A stretch of DNA of 64,000 nucleotides from Ciona savignyi. Its lineage: Eukaryota > Chordata > Ascidiacea > Phlebobranchia > Cionidae. Location of the stretch: positions 217,147-281,146 of the forward strand of contig CH002511.1 of assembly GCA_000149265.1 (NCBI GenBank), in the 5' to 3' direction. Positions within the stretch are counted from its first letter, which is position 1, and every line of letters begins with the position of its first letter. Below, piece after piece: positions 36,311-47,864 of the stretch. A program made the translations under genes and the position numbers. Under the pieces are notes generated by a model. It did no database searches, was not told where the DNA came from, and saw only the letters and a list, made by a program, of their open reading frames with translations.

Positions 36311-37667
36311 ATAAGCACATGGTAATATAATAACGGTCTAACAGGACAATATTACATACAAAAACTCGAATCAGCATGAAACATCTTACAGTATTGGAAA
36401 CGGCCTGAAACAAACGTTTTAAGCAACCTTTGGGAGCACCTTATAAATATTGAACCGATACACAAAATACCATTCACCAAGGGCGCTTTTGCTTAACTGA
36501 CTGTCCAATATTGCTACAAACCTTATTTTCCTATAGCCTGTTCCATAAAGCATTGCTTCGCAACCAGTGTGAATGTTAGGTGTGCCGCGGGAAAATACTA
36601 TTTTTTAAAAACAGTTTTTACCGAATAAATGATTTTAGGTTTTGCAAATTGAATATTACAATTATGAGACACTTGGCTAATATAATATCAAATGTATATA
36701 GCTTGTTAGAAGACCTCCCATTGTACATATTTTACTGCAATGTGCTGTTAAATTTAAGTTTCTAAATGTACCTCGACGAAAAAAAGCTAGAAAACCGCAT
36801 CAAACTACCGTTGCTAAGCTAAAATGTGTTGCACCATTTCAGTGTGACGTAACCATGGCTTTTGTTACGTACGCTCCATTATTGCGCAATTATGAACTGG
36901 TGTCAAATTCGTTTGCTGCAGTACAGAATTAGCAGTGTTTCCAAATAAAATCGGCAAACTTCGTTTATTGTGCATTAAATTCTGCTTAAAATTAATGCCG
37001 AAATCACTTTATGTTTAATTTTTTAGCATTGGGCCTAAGGTCTCCAGTTACTAAAGTCAAGTTGTTTACATAAGGTGTATTTTGCTTTTTGTAATAACTG
37101 TATAGTATAGAATATTTAGTTTTATACCACAACCAATCGTCATATTACTTCGTTCCCGCCGCTGTAGCGTTATACACGATAGAGATATTGCTACAGTTTT
37201 TGTTCAATTCATTAAACAATTAGCCATCATGTCCGCTAAAAGTCTTATACATGTAGCTAGTTCCAAATCATGTGCTAATATTGCCTTAAAATGACCTAAC
37301 TATTCGTACATTACCCAACAACTACCATTATGAGGTAAGTATCAAATGTATGCATAACTAGAGTTGTGACAGCGCTTAAAAACTAATTATGTTATCCAGT
37401 TGCAATGTTGGATTACAAGCGATTGGATTTATTGCGTTGTTAGCCTAAGGTTGCATTAGAACCTGCAACTCGACTGGACGTTTAGCCATAGCCCTGAAAA
37501 CTTTGCTATGGGCACAAGATTGCTTTGGAAACTCGACAACTTTGGGCATATTTTATCTGACAATTTACAAGTCACACAAAAACCAGTCAACTTGGCAAAA
37601 CTTACTGATAACCTTTAAATCCCTTGCAAGAACCCATTACTGAAAACTACAAACAAGTCTTACAACG

Positions 37668-37868
37668 GGAAAAACTAAAAGGAGGAAAAGCGCAAAGGGG
37701 TAAAACTGCCTGTTAAAATAAAGATTAGAACATTAGAGTTAGTTTTAAACATGGGGTTGAAGTTATGGTTACTTCTGGGGTTAAAATTAGTGTTTAAGGC
37801 AAGGTTACAATTAATTTTTACAATTTTAGTGAGCAGTTTCCATTCTTCCCTTATTTTAGCTGCTGCCC
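37668..37868. mobile_element. Palindromic MITE, copy 8
   Basis: Left arm gggaaaaactaaaaggagga with ggtaaaactgcctgttaaa; right arm ttttagtgagcagtttccat. Confidence 0.65.
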
Positions 37869-38573
37869 CTTGCGATGTCTAGAATATAGATATTACTTAT
37901 TCCTGTATAATAATGTTATCTGTTTAAAATTATGTTCATCCATACACCTCATGTTTTCTTTAATATTTTATGAGTCAAGCAATTGTCTAGAATCTATAAA
38001 TTACTTTATCATATTCAAATTATTGTTATTTTGTTAAAAATACCTTTTATACAGCATATAACTCGTGTTTTTTTAATATATTCATATGCGTTACAAGATA
38101 AGTATGATCATACCACATTCGGTCAAGTCGTCGTTAAAATCGATTCATTATGTATGCTGATCACGTCATAACGCGTTAATTCAATAATGATCGATTGCAC
38201 TTCTATTATTACGTCATAAAAGCCACCACTTTTAAAAAGAGACCAAATTCGTTCAATTGGCGTGGTTTAAGATAGTTAAACAGGTACTTCTAATTACTAC
38301 AGTAGTGGTTTTTAACCTCTATTTCCAAGCTCACCAAAATATATGCGGACTCAAGTCATGGATATGAAAAATAGAGTTTTCTGTAAGCTTTTACCGCAAA
38401 CATATTATTTATTCGTTTGTTTAACAAAAGATAAGGAGGTGATTTTGAAGTGTTTTATGCTTATTTGTAATAAAGTATGCACTGACTTTTAGTAAAAGTA
38501 ACTTTGCGAGCGGACTCATACAGACCCTTTCATGGACTTAAATGAATCGGCGGACTCGGGGCTGAGGAACACT

Positions 38574-38707
38574 GCATTACGGGATCGCTTGAATGATTAG
38601 GATTAGAGTTAGGGATGGGGTTAGAGTTAAGGTTAAATTTAGGGTTAAAGTTAGGGTTAGAGTTAGCGTTAGGATTTCACGCGATCCTGTAGTAATTAGA
38701 GGCATCC
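38574..38707. mobile_element. Small TIR element with telomere-like core, copy 2
   Basis: Core of about ten degenerate GTTAGG/TTAGGG units between ggatcgcttgaa and ttcacgcgatcctgtagtaa; the outer part of the left arm is eroded. Probably not a relic of a chromosome end, because the flanks match the element at 11426. Confidence 0.6.
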
Positions 38708-39995
38708 CAGTTAAACAGTTCATATCTGCCATAAAACGCACTGAATTTCTGTACTTCATTAACTGTAATCGTAAAACCAATTAAAATGAGAATGTTATTC
38801 TCAAGGCGAAAAATCTGGTTAATTAAACAAAATAGGACAAAGCCAATAAAACTGAATTGGATTTTTAGTGTTTCTATGTCCAATACAATATTAAGGCAGA
38901 TTAAAGCAAAGTGAGACTGTAACACGATGAGATTTTTGCCGATCGCAAAAATGTTTTGTTACTGCGGTTAAGAAAATGCTTCATTAGTTTAAACCGTGCT
39001 ATATCTCAAAAATAACGCATGACCGTAGTTTGGTTATCGCAGCAATTTTACTGTATTAAAAGATCGCGACACGACTTGGTTTTATTAAGACCGTTAAACA
39101 CTGGGTTAATGAAAAGTTTGGTTTTGTCATATTTATTTAGTTTTTAAATAATAAGTTGCATATAACTTGGTGGGTGCTCTCGACCAAGTTATCATTTTTA
39201 TTCGCCGGACCTCGTTTTGAACAATGATTATAAAAAGAATGATATAAAACTCTTTCACGCTTGAATGATTTCCCTTGTAAATTTGCAAACGAGTTTCTGC
39301 ACCGTCATGCACGAGAGCATGACAGAAATATATCTTTTTAAAAGTATATTTTCGAAGTCGCAATGCGCTCATCTTTAAAGACCGTTTATACGAAGCTGGT
39401 AGTGCCGTTCCCAGCTGCACAAACGACAAGAAAGCAGCTAGTTTTGATCCAGAAACATTCCAGTTGATAAGTCCAAATCGGAACAGACCGATTACCTTTA
39501 GAGTCACTAAACTGGATGTGCGTAATCATATTAACACCAGGGAACCCACTTATGTTACCATAAAAGTAACCAACCCATTAGAGCAATAAACTTGAACCCA
39601 AGAGTCTGGTGTATTTAAGTTTGTTACCATTAAATATATACTATGACCTTGTACATCCATTTAAATAATTTAGAGCGGGTCTTTTTCCTGAATTGACATA
39701 AATCACACATTCTTGTACAATAAAGCGTATGGTGCATTACTATTATCCCGTGCTTTTAGTATTGCGAAATGAGAAAGATACAGACTAATGTAACCCATTA
39801 CTACTGTAAGTGATACACCCACAGAGTTTCGTTATCCTATTCATAATATCGTGGGTAGTAATACATCAATGTCAGGCAATAAACTGGAAAGCTATCTTCG
39901 GTTGGTATTTTAGCAATAAAAACAGGTCGCAGGCACGGTAGGAGGTATCGGCTACCGCAGACTTATTTTATGACGTTTTTGCCGTACGTCTGGAT

Positions 39996-40188
39996 CAGTG
40001 GTTCCCAAAGTTGGATCCGCGAAAGAAATTTGGTTTATTTTTGCTTTGTGTAGGCTTGATATTTACTATACGGTACATTGAATTTGTAGTTGTAATCGAT
40101 TAATTTTTTAATCTTTACCGTACCATCAAACATTAAAAAATTGCAAGGGGTTCGTTTTGAATGTTTTTCAAATGTTTGGGAAACACTG
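39996..40188. mobile_element. Non-autonomous hAT-type MITE with 8-bp target duplication
   Basis: 193 bp, beginning CAGTGGTTCCCAAA and ending TTTGGGAAACACTG. The flanks gtctggat (39988-39995) and gtctagat (40189-40196) differ at one base of eight. CAGTGGTTCCCAAA ends with an 8-bp duplication are typical of the hAT superfamily. No transposase. Confidence 0.85.
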
Positions 40189-40436
40189 GTCTAGATCATA
40201 TTTAAAGGCTAATTTTCGAACTTTATTTGAAGGTGAACTGATGATGCATTAGTTCGAGAGGCCTCATTTAAAAATGACCCAGCTGTTTCCCTAGATTGCT
40301 TTGAAAAAACTTAACTTAGAAATCAACAGATAACAATGGAATCTGTCATTAAGAAGTACGACTGGGTTTTCTATACGAAGGTTGCAGCTTAAATACAACT
40401 TATTCTTCATCTGCCTTCAACTTGGATCAAGTCATC

Positions 40437-40660
40437 CATATCGATTAGGTATAAAAAGGTTACAACGTCGGTAATACATTTTGTTATAGGAACAATCATA
40501 CACAGATTATAGGAATACTACACATTTATCTACACATGTGGTTTGTACATTTGATGATTTAAGCTTAATCCTGGTGCTATTATTCATATCGATTGGTTAT
40601 AAAAAAGGGTACAACTTCTGTACTACATTTTGTTATAAAAACACACATACACAGATTGCA
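40437..40660 (+). repeat. Direct repeat, two units 149 bases apart
   Basis: catatcgattaggtataaaa and catatcgattggttataaaa each lead into tacattttgttata and catacacagatt. Confidence 0.7.
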
Positions 40661-40941
40661 CTTTTTTCAATAGGGTATTTTAGTAACTTTAAATCTTAAT
40701 ATTGTAACCGTTTTATACCTAGTAATTTAAAAATTAATTGATCAACATTTCATCCATTGGGGAAAACTATTAAAATTATTCCATCAAAACCTTAAAACGA
40801 ATTTACTTTTGAATTAACATCCAATGATGTAATTCGTAATTAATCGAATCAACATTTCTGTCTAGTTATTTTGGGTACATCTACTACGCGTGTAATTAGA
40901 ATGGTTGTCTGTTTATATCGCCCGCGCAAAGCTTGTATTAA

Positions 40942-41139
40942 ATGTTGGTGGAAACAGATAAATTGGGGATCTCTTTTCTGATCTTATTTACTGTTAACTG
41001 GATCTTGTGTGCGAACAACCCCTTTTGTTCTCGCGATGAAAAGTGTTGCCAACATGGAAAGATTCGCCAAAGAAGGAGCGAGAAATTTTGTGGTTGGGAA
41101 ACACTGCTGACGACCAACTGTCGAGTAAAGAAGATCTAG
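40942..41139 (+). CDS. Small cysteine-rich secreted-peptide candidate
   Basis: A 65-codon frame starting with ATG. Residues 9-23 are hydrophobic (ISFLILFTVNWILC), suggesting a signal peptide or anchor. The rest is short, charged and has cysteines at PFC, KCC, KFC and TNC, with a basic stretch RQRR that resembles a furin-type cleavage site. No family is recognised. It lies in a 30-kb gene-poor region with no neighbour to support it; the odd number of cysteines after the hydrophobic stretch (five) and lack of a clear promoter or poly(A) signal count against it. Could be a chance frame. Confidence 0.2.
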   Translation: MLVETDKLGISFLILFTVNWILCANNPFCSRDEKCCQHGKIRQRRSEKFCGWETLLTTNCRVKKI

Positions 41140-41669
41140 TTACATGGGTAAAACAGGAGGAGTTTTCAGTTCCGTTGTAACACGATATGCGTTTATGTGA
41201 ACCTACCTAGCAGCGTGAAAAAGACCTTTCCATTACAGTCCAAGCGGGTATGAAGCAGGCTGCTTTTAGATCGACCAGACCGTTTAACTCATAAGTTGTT
41301 TAGGTATGTTTATTTGTGTAGAGATTTTATCAGTTTTTCTAGGGATTTTAGTGCACGTATTTGGATAAACATCTATCATCATTCGAATTCTGTAACTCGA
41401 TCAGACATCAAAGGTTCGTACTGACAGTTGTCTTACATCATTCGATCACAGAGAGGTATTCGTTTTATCCATTGTGTTCTATTAACCCGTGCATTTCCCA
41501 GCGGCGTAGATAATAGGGCATTGTTTTACTCACGGGAATGTGTTTTGGTGGGGTCGGAGCGATCACTAATTCACAGTTATTTGAAAAGTTGCGGGTTGTA
41601 TACATGTTAACGCAGTGTAAGAAATATACAGGTTTATTTTGCTAGCCAAGTCTTTTAGTTGTGATATGA

Positions 41670-41863
41670 CGGGGGTGTGCAACTGTTCTAGTCGGCGGGC
41701 CAGAAGTGGGAAAATGAAGTTCTTGGTGGGTCGGATTATTACATGAATATCCTAGTATTCAATATCTTAACCACATATGCAAGGGCCACATTACAGAGTA
41801 TGGCTAGATACAGTATGCGGGCCGGTCAAAATTCCTTTGCGGGCAGTATGTTGCCCATGCCTG
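41670..41863. mobile_element. hAT-like non-autonomous element, copy 2
   Basis: Shares about 190 bp with 34838-35023: ggcgggccagaagtgggaaa, ttattacatgaata and atgttgcccatgcctg. Same orientation. Confidence 0.6.
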
Positions 41864-42238
41864 GGCTATATGATGACAGGTTTGAAAGTGACCTTAGGGT
41901 GACATGTACACTAGAATGGGTCGACGAAATTGGTGTAGCTCCTTTTTTTGTTTGCCTTACAACCCAAATTATATGTTCTTTGCATATCTAAAATAATAAA
42001 TTATAATTTAATAAGAAGTTCAGTTTATGCTTTTGTATTTATGTCTTGCTTACATATATTGCATAAGCATTAGTCTATAAATGGTGTTTAAACATTTGTG
42101 AATAAGGGGACAATGGTATTTCCTTAACAAGTTTTATTTTAAGTCCAGTTGTTTGGTTTAGGGAATGTTTAGGCGATGACTAGACAGACAGGTGAAACGT
42201 TTTATCTTGACTGCCTGCTGCGCGGTTTTGTTTTCAGA

Positions 42239-43300
42239 AACAGCGATTTAAATAAATATCAGAAAAGTACGTTAGTAAGACCGAGTTGTGAACAAGATTG
42301 ATACATAAACCTAATTGTAGACAAAATTGAACTTAGTTCCAAAACTTGCCCTGCTATATAAAATATAAATACCAGGGAAGGTATATTATGTAAATATACT
42401 GCAATAACGTTTGTAGCCTAAATGTATAGACGACGTTATCTGGCGATTAACCGTGTTATAACGATTTCTGTCCCACGTACACGAATAAAAATAAATTCCT
42501 AATCTAACCTTCCAGTAAAATGCGGTTTTGGTTGTTTATTGTCCGGCCCGATGGTCTAGCGGTTAAGTTCGTCGCCTTTCAATCGAAAGGTTGCAGGTGC
42601 GAAACTGGTCGCTAGCTAGTCGGTTGTGTCCTTGGGCAAGGCACTTTACGGACATTGCCTGAACCCAGCGGATTAATGGGTTCTACCAAATTGAAGGAAC
42701 ATGTCTATCACAAACAACACACTGCAATAGCTCCGGTAACCCGACGATGGGCGCGAGGTGATCTGACGATTGCCCGTGTGATAACCCCTGGGGTTTTCCC
42801 ATTCACGGGGATAAACATGAATATCCTATCCTATCCCTATCCTATCCTTTATTCTGCGCGCGGAAGTTTCAGCCCAACGGATTCGTATAATCTCCAGTGA
42901 AGCATTAAAAAGCTTCCGTTGAGTTTAGTGTCAAAAACTACAAACATAAAGCACTTCACGCTCCATCGCGCACGCACTGTCAAAAATAACGACCATCGAA
43001 AAGAGCATTATCTCCATAAGCCTGTATACGTCGTTGGTTAGACTTCGATTAAAGCTAGGATGTGAAGTAATGTTCTTTTTAATGCGTAAAGTCAGGGTTT
43101 TAGCAAAACTGTAACATAGTTTTAGGCAAAGATTATTTTGCGGACCCCCCTTTAATAAATAACAAGGAAAAAATTTGGAAAATTATTACAATTCTTCAAG
43201 CATTATGATACGGGTTTATTGAAAGCCACGTTTTTCGCGTTAGCTGCCGCGTTAGGTGTCTTTTTCACATTAGGTGACACGTACAATACAGTTTGATGGT
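42239..43300 (+). repeat. Duplicated segment, copy 1 (holds a SINE)
   Basis: From cagcgatttaaataaatatc to acagtttgatggtaatta. It matches 50351-51075 closely except for the SINE at 42541-42847 and a stretch near 42298-42360 that is different or deleted in the other copy. No gene is seen in it. Confidence 0.85.
42541..42847 (+). mobile_element. SINE family 1, full length, with target duplication
   Basis: Best-defined copy, 307 bp. The head (gtccggcccgatggtctagc) carries an A-box-like tggtctagcggttaag and a B-box-like gcaggtgcgaaac, as in tRNA-derived SINEs; the unrelated body follows, and the tail is ATCCT repeats. TTTATT is repeated on both sides (42535-42540 and 42848-42853). The duplicated segment at 50351 shows the uninterrupted site (gtttattctg), which fixes both ends of the element. 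The head looks most like a tRNA-Glu type, but I cannot settle the parent tRNA. Confidence 0.92.
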
Positions 43301-43320
43301 AATTAACACCCCATTCGTCA

Positions 43321-43450
43321 AAACTTAGTCGCTTCGAAGCGTCTACGGTACCGCAGACTTAGCGCTTTAAAGCGGCCTACGGTATAACACGGTAACGTGT
43401 GTTACAGACTTAGCGCTTTGAAGCGTAAGCTCGTAACGTAGCTCAGAAGT
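43321..43450. repeat. Cluster of short palindromes
   Basis: cgcttcgaagcg, gcgctttaaagc, acacggtaacgtgt and gcgctttgaagc occur within 130 bases, with the block cagacttagcgcttt present twice about 50 bases apart. Lies just beyond the end of the duplicated segment. Confidence 0.6.
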
Positions 43451-43983
43451 AGTCGCAATGCAGCCTTTAATTAATCCGAATGGTTTATTATGCAATTTTT
43501 AGTATTAGCGTTTATATTTAAATCATTGTGTTAATTATAATTAGCCTTTGCCTAACAATTCTTTTAAATTCATCTGGTGTATAGGTTATAACGTAGCCTA
43601 CAGACCCAGGCTATATATTAGTCCTTTATGCACAACTTAACCTAATTTCTTGCTTTCGTTCAACTGTAGGCTATTAATTGTGATATAAGCCAATTACAGA
43701 TATTTAGGAACAACAGAATAGGGAACCAGAAACCAACTTCATGCAGGTAAAAACTGTAGGCTATAAATAGCAGATGCAGTTAGTATGCTGACATGCGCAA
43801 GATCACCTCGGAAAGTGTCGTAACATCAGCCACTCTGCAGGGCAGATTTGGATCCCCCAAAATACCGGGTACTGGTAGTGCAACATATGTTAATCCTAGC
43901 TGAGGGTACTAGTCTAGAACTATGTCCAGCGATGATTACAGCATCCTCTCCAGGCCGGATTTAGTCAGTTGTGTCCTAAAACA

Positions 43984-45510
43984 TGAATAGCCCATATTTG
44001 CCCCATGCCAGCCTCCTTCCTTTCCAGTTCCATTTCAACACCACATCCAGCGCCCAATTTAGCACCACATCCAGGCACATTCCAGCGCCGGTCCTGCACC
44101 ACATCCAACGTCATATTCCACCAGTCCAGCGACACTCCAAGCTCCATTCCAATACCATGTCCAATCTCATTTCAGTGCCACTAGCCCCCACTACCAGCCT
44201 TACTTTTGCACCACGTCCAGCCCAATTTTAGCACCACTTTCAGGCCACATCTAGCCCCATGTTAATGCCTTTTAACCCCTTCCAGCACCATTCCAGCCAC
44301 ATGTTTATCACCATGGCACCCCCCTTTAAGTGCCATGTCTAATCTAATTAAAAAAACACATCATGCACCTTTCAGCTCTTATTCCAGTGCCCCGTTTAGC
44401 CTTATTTTAGCGCCACGTCCAGCCCTGTTTCAGTGTTTCGACCAATGCCAGCTCCATTTGGCGCCACTTTAGCCCCAATTTTAGCACCACTTTTAGGCCA
44501 CATCCAGCCCCATTTCAGCGCCACTTCCAGCAAAATTCCAACTCCTTCCAGCACGATGTCCAGCCCCATTCCAGTTCCATGTCCATCCCCATGCCACTCC
44601 CTTTCAAGTGTCATGTCCAATCCAATTAAAGCACCACATCCTGCGCCATGTTCAGCGCCAATTTTAGCGCTTTGTCCAGCATCATTCCAACGCCACATCC
44701 AGCCTCGTTCCAGCACCCTGTCCAGCCTTATTCCAGCGCCACGTCCAGCCCCACATCCAACCCCGTTCCAATGCCATGACCAACTCCATTCTAGTGCCAG
44801 TTCCAGCCGCATTTCGGCACTACTTTAGCGCCACTTTTAACCCTATTTTAGTGCCACTTCCAACCTTATTCCACGGTCACTTCATCCTTATTTCAGTGAC
44901 ATGTCTAGCCCCATTCCAGCACCTCTTCCAGTTTAATTTCAGCCCCATTCTAGGGCCAGTTCCAGCCTCATTTTAGCTCAACTTTTACCACTATTCCGGT
45001 GCCATATCTAGCCCCATTTCAGCGCCACCCCTTTTAAGTGCCACGTCCAATCAAAATCTCAGCACCACGTTCAGCACCCCATCTCAGCGCCACGTCTAGC
45101 CCTATTTCAGTGCCATGTCTAGCCCCATTTCAGCGCCACTTCCAGCCCCAAGCCACCCCTTTCAAATGCCACAGTTAATCTATATTTACAGCTACACATT
45201 CGGCTCCACGTTCAGCACCCCATCTTAGCGCCACGTCCAACCCTATTCCAGCGACATGTCTAGCCCCATTTCAGTGCCACTTCCAGCCCTATGCCACCCC
45301 TTTCAAGTGCCACGTTTAATCCATATTTACAGCACCACATCCTGCTCCACGTTCAGCACCCCATCTCAGCGCCACGTCCAACCCTATTTCAGCGCCATGT
45401 CTAGCCCCAATTTCGGCGCCACTTCTAACACCATTCCAGTGTCACATCTAGCCCCATTCCAGCAAAACATTTGCCCCAATTTTGGCGCCACCTCCAGCCC
45501 CCTATCAGCA
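43984..45510 (+). repeat. Minisatellite of about 22-24-bp CCAGC-rich units
   Basis: About 1.5 kb of variants of cagcgccacatccagcccca, interspersed with ttccagccccatttcagcgc. GC-rich against AT-rich flanks and pyrimidine-biased on this strand. Long open frames on both strands here are products of the repeat, not genes. Confidence 0.9.
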
Positions 45511-45580
45511 CCTCGTTCACAAATATTTTATTTTTATCATTTTAAATTTATTTTTATTTTAAAATATATATGGTTTGCAG

Positions 45581-45714
45581 GGTGTTCAACAGTTAAAGAA
45601 TTTGCTGATTTAGCTGCATCTGATAGAAGCATGCTTTCAAGTGGCACCGACTCCCCACAAAAGCTGTATGCTAAAGAGACGTATGCAATACATCTGCATA
45701 AACTTACAAAGCAG
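45581..45714 (+). CDS. Orphan exon-like segment, unknown protein
   Basis: A 134-base open segment sits between an acceptor (tggtttgcag) and a donor (caggtaccg). It would encode about 44 residues, CSTVKEFADLAASDRS through HKLTKQ, entering in phase 1 and leaving in phase 0. The composition is protein-like, unlike the minisatellite that ends about 65 bases upstream. No partner exon was recognised on either side, and the protein family is not recognised. It may be an exon of a gene whose other parts I missed or that lie in the assembly gap, a fragment carried in by duplication, or chance. Confidence 0.35.
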
Positions 45715-45744
45715 GTACCGAATATTTCGACATGATATATATTT

Positions 45745-45987
45745 TGTCCGACCTGTTATGGTGGTTTAGTGCGTAGCCTTTCAACCGGATTTTAAACTGG
45801 TAGCTACTTAGTTGGTTGTGTCCTTGCACAAGGCACTTAACGGAAATTGCCTGAACCCAGCAGTTAAGTGGGTTTTACAAAATTAAAAGTAACATTTTAA
45901 TCATACACAAGACACTGCAATAGCTTTGATAACCTCCTTGATTTCCAATCCAATGGGATAAACATAAATATCCTATTTTATCCTATA
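45745..45987 (+). mobile_element. SINE family 1, diverged
   Basis: Starts 30 bases after the orphan exon, from gtccgacctg to tcctattttatcctat, with internal deletions. Confidence 0.65.
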
Positions 45988-46402
45988 TATATATATACAT
46001 TCATGCAATTATTAGATGCTGACCCTTATCAGACAGGATATATATAAATCAGTGCATAGCCTTGAGCTGGTTAACAGCATAATTTACCATTTAACTTGAC
46101 TTAAGTGTGAACAATTTATGTTATGAACAGACTCCCATTTAATATTTTTATTGACCAAATTTTTTCAATCTTTGTATATTAACTATTCCAGACACAACCC
46201 TAAAGTTTCAAACCAGTGGGCAATAGTTACAAAGTAAACTTTTTATAATACTGTGCCTTGCTTATGCCAATTATAGTTGAATCGCCAAACCTATTTTGGA
46301 TTATATTAATAATATCACCCTAGTATGCACTATATATTGAACTGCTGGTGTGTACACACACTATACAATAGTCCATGAGTATATAATTTTTTGAAAAATA
46401 TA

Positions 46403-46680
46403 TAATGTTTATCCCAGAGGTGGGTTAACGCAAGATTGTGTTTATTGCACGGGTATTTCTCAGGTTTCCTTGACCTCAGTCTGACCGCCGGATATATTGC
46501 AGTGTATTCAATATTTTATATTGCTTCAATTTTAAATGACCCATTTTAATTCACTGGATCGAGAGATCTGTTAGTCGTCTTTTCTAGGCACAACACTGTC
46601 TGAGCAAAACTCAAACTGAAACTTAATTGGTCATGACTAGCGACCACCATCTTTAATGACCACACTATTTGACCTTTTTT
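46403..46680 (-). mobile_element. SINE family 1, strongly decayed
   Basis: Antisense remnant recognised by atgtttatcccagaggtggg at one end and actagcgacc at the other; many changes between. Old insertion. Confidence 0.45.
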
Positions 46681-46984
46681 AATATAAAAAGTTGAACCCT
46701 TTCCTCAGATTCGAAATAGAAACTGAATAAATGGAATGATCTGGCACTTGAAGGCAATTAAACTTGAGGCAGACAAGAAGTTATTTCCTCTGTAATAAAG
46801 AAATAATCCGGTAAAACATTAAACTACTAGTTTTGTATTATGATTAAAATTTACTTACGATGGGGTTTAAAATTACTAACGTAAACTTGTCTTGTACGGG
46901 TGCATTGTGCATGGTTTAGTTGGTAACATGAAACAGTCACCTGAATGTTTTTAAGTTTACAACCAGCCACTTGCTAACCATGTG

Positions 46985-47135
46985 GGTCATTAAGCAATTA
47001 AGCAAGAAATTTTACGGACACAGCTCTCTAGTTGTTTGTACCAAAATCTAAAGCAATGTTTCTACATATTATACAACACTGTAATAGCTTCTGCACCTAG
47101 ACTGCAGGTACAAGTGAACCAACTATAATTGTTGA
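46985..47135 (+). mobile_element. SINE family 1 remnant, strongly decayed
   Basis: Body fragment only: ttttacggacac through tatacaacactgtaatagct matches the SINE middle. No head and no tail. Confidence 0.35.
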
Positions 47136-47565
47136 TAAATTATTAATATGGATTCCACCACCTATCAGAATACAATTACAACTTTCATCCATTCAATAAC
47201 AGAAACTGCCGGCCTTAAATAAAATTACCATAATTAAATATATAACACAATCAGAGGGTGATGTGTAAGTAACCATAATGTTTAACTTATATTATCTCAG
47301 TCCATGGGCAAGGGATAGAAATTAGTATCTATCCAATTTAATTCCTGGCTTTTTTTTACTTTGCAGTCGGACCAGCAAATTTATTTCAAGTTTAAAAGGG
47401 ATCACAAAAATCTGAAAAAATATATATCTGATAACAATTAATGGAACTAGCTTGGCTTGGAGAACTACACTTACATCTAAATTGTCGTTTGACAGTTCCT
47501 TCTGCATCCAAGAAGAGACCTTGCAACCCGAAATGACATTTCTGGTGACCTCATATAATCTAATG

Positions 47566-47864
47566 GTCCGGCCCGGTGGTCTAGCGGTTAAGTGCGTCGC
47601 CTTTCAATCGAAAGGTTGCAGGTGCGAAACTGGTCGCTAGCTACTCGGTTGTGTCCTTGGGCAAGGCACTTTACGGACATTGCCTAAACCCAGCGGATTA
47701 ATGGGTTCTACCAAATTGAAGGAACGTGTCTATCATATACAACACACTGCAATAGCTCCGGTAACCCGACGATGGGCGCGAGGTGATCTGACGATTGCCC
47801 GTGTGATAACCTCATAGGTTTTCCCATTCACGGGGATAAACATGAATATCCCCTTATATCCCTA
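47566..47864 (+). mobile_element. SINE family 1, near full length
   Basis: Begins gtccggcccggtggtctagc and ends catgaatatcccc; nearly identical to the copy at 42541, so recently inserted, but with a shorter tail. Confidence 0.9.

Larger units (their letters stand above)
35241..39987. other. Gene-poor intergenic stretch
   Basis: AT-rich, with a SINE fragment, MITE copy 8 and the telomere-like element. No gene seen. Confidence 0.55.

Noticed and set aside
38574-38707. Internal telomere relic from a chromosome fusion
   Set aside because: The flanks match the small inverted-repeat element at 11426, so the core belongs to a transposable element.
39133-39507. 124-codon minus-strand frame
   Set aside because: No domain or neighbouring exon recognised; length is possible by chance in 64 kb on six frames.
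42541-42620. tRNA gene
   Set aside because: Pol III box-like sequences are present, but the cloverleaf does not close, the sequence recurs many times with a body and ATCCT tail, and one copy has a target duplication; it is a SINE head.
43983-45510. Several 80-160-codon frames on both strands
   Set aside because: Produced by the CCAGC-rich minisatellite; low-complexity S/P/H-rich translations on several frames.
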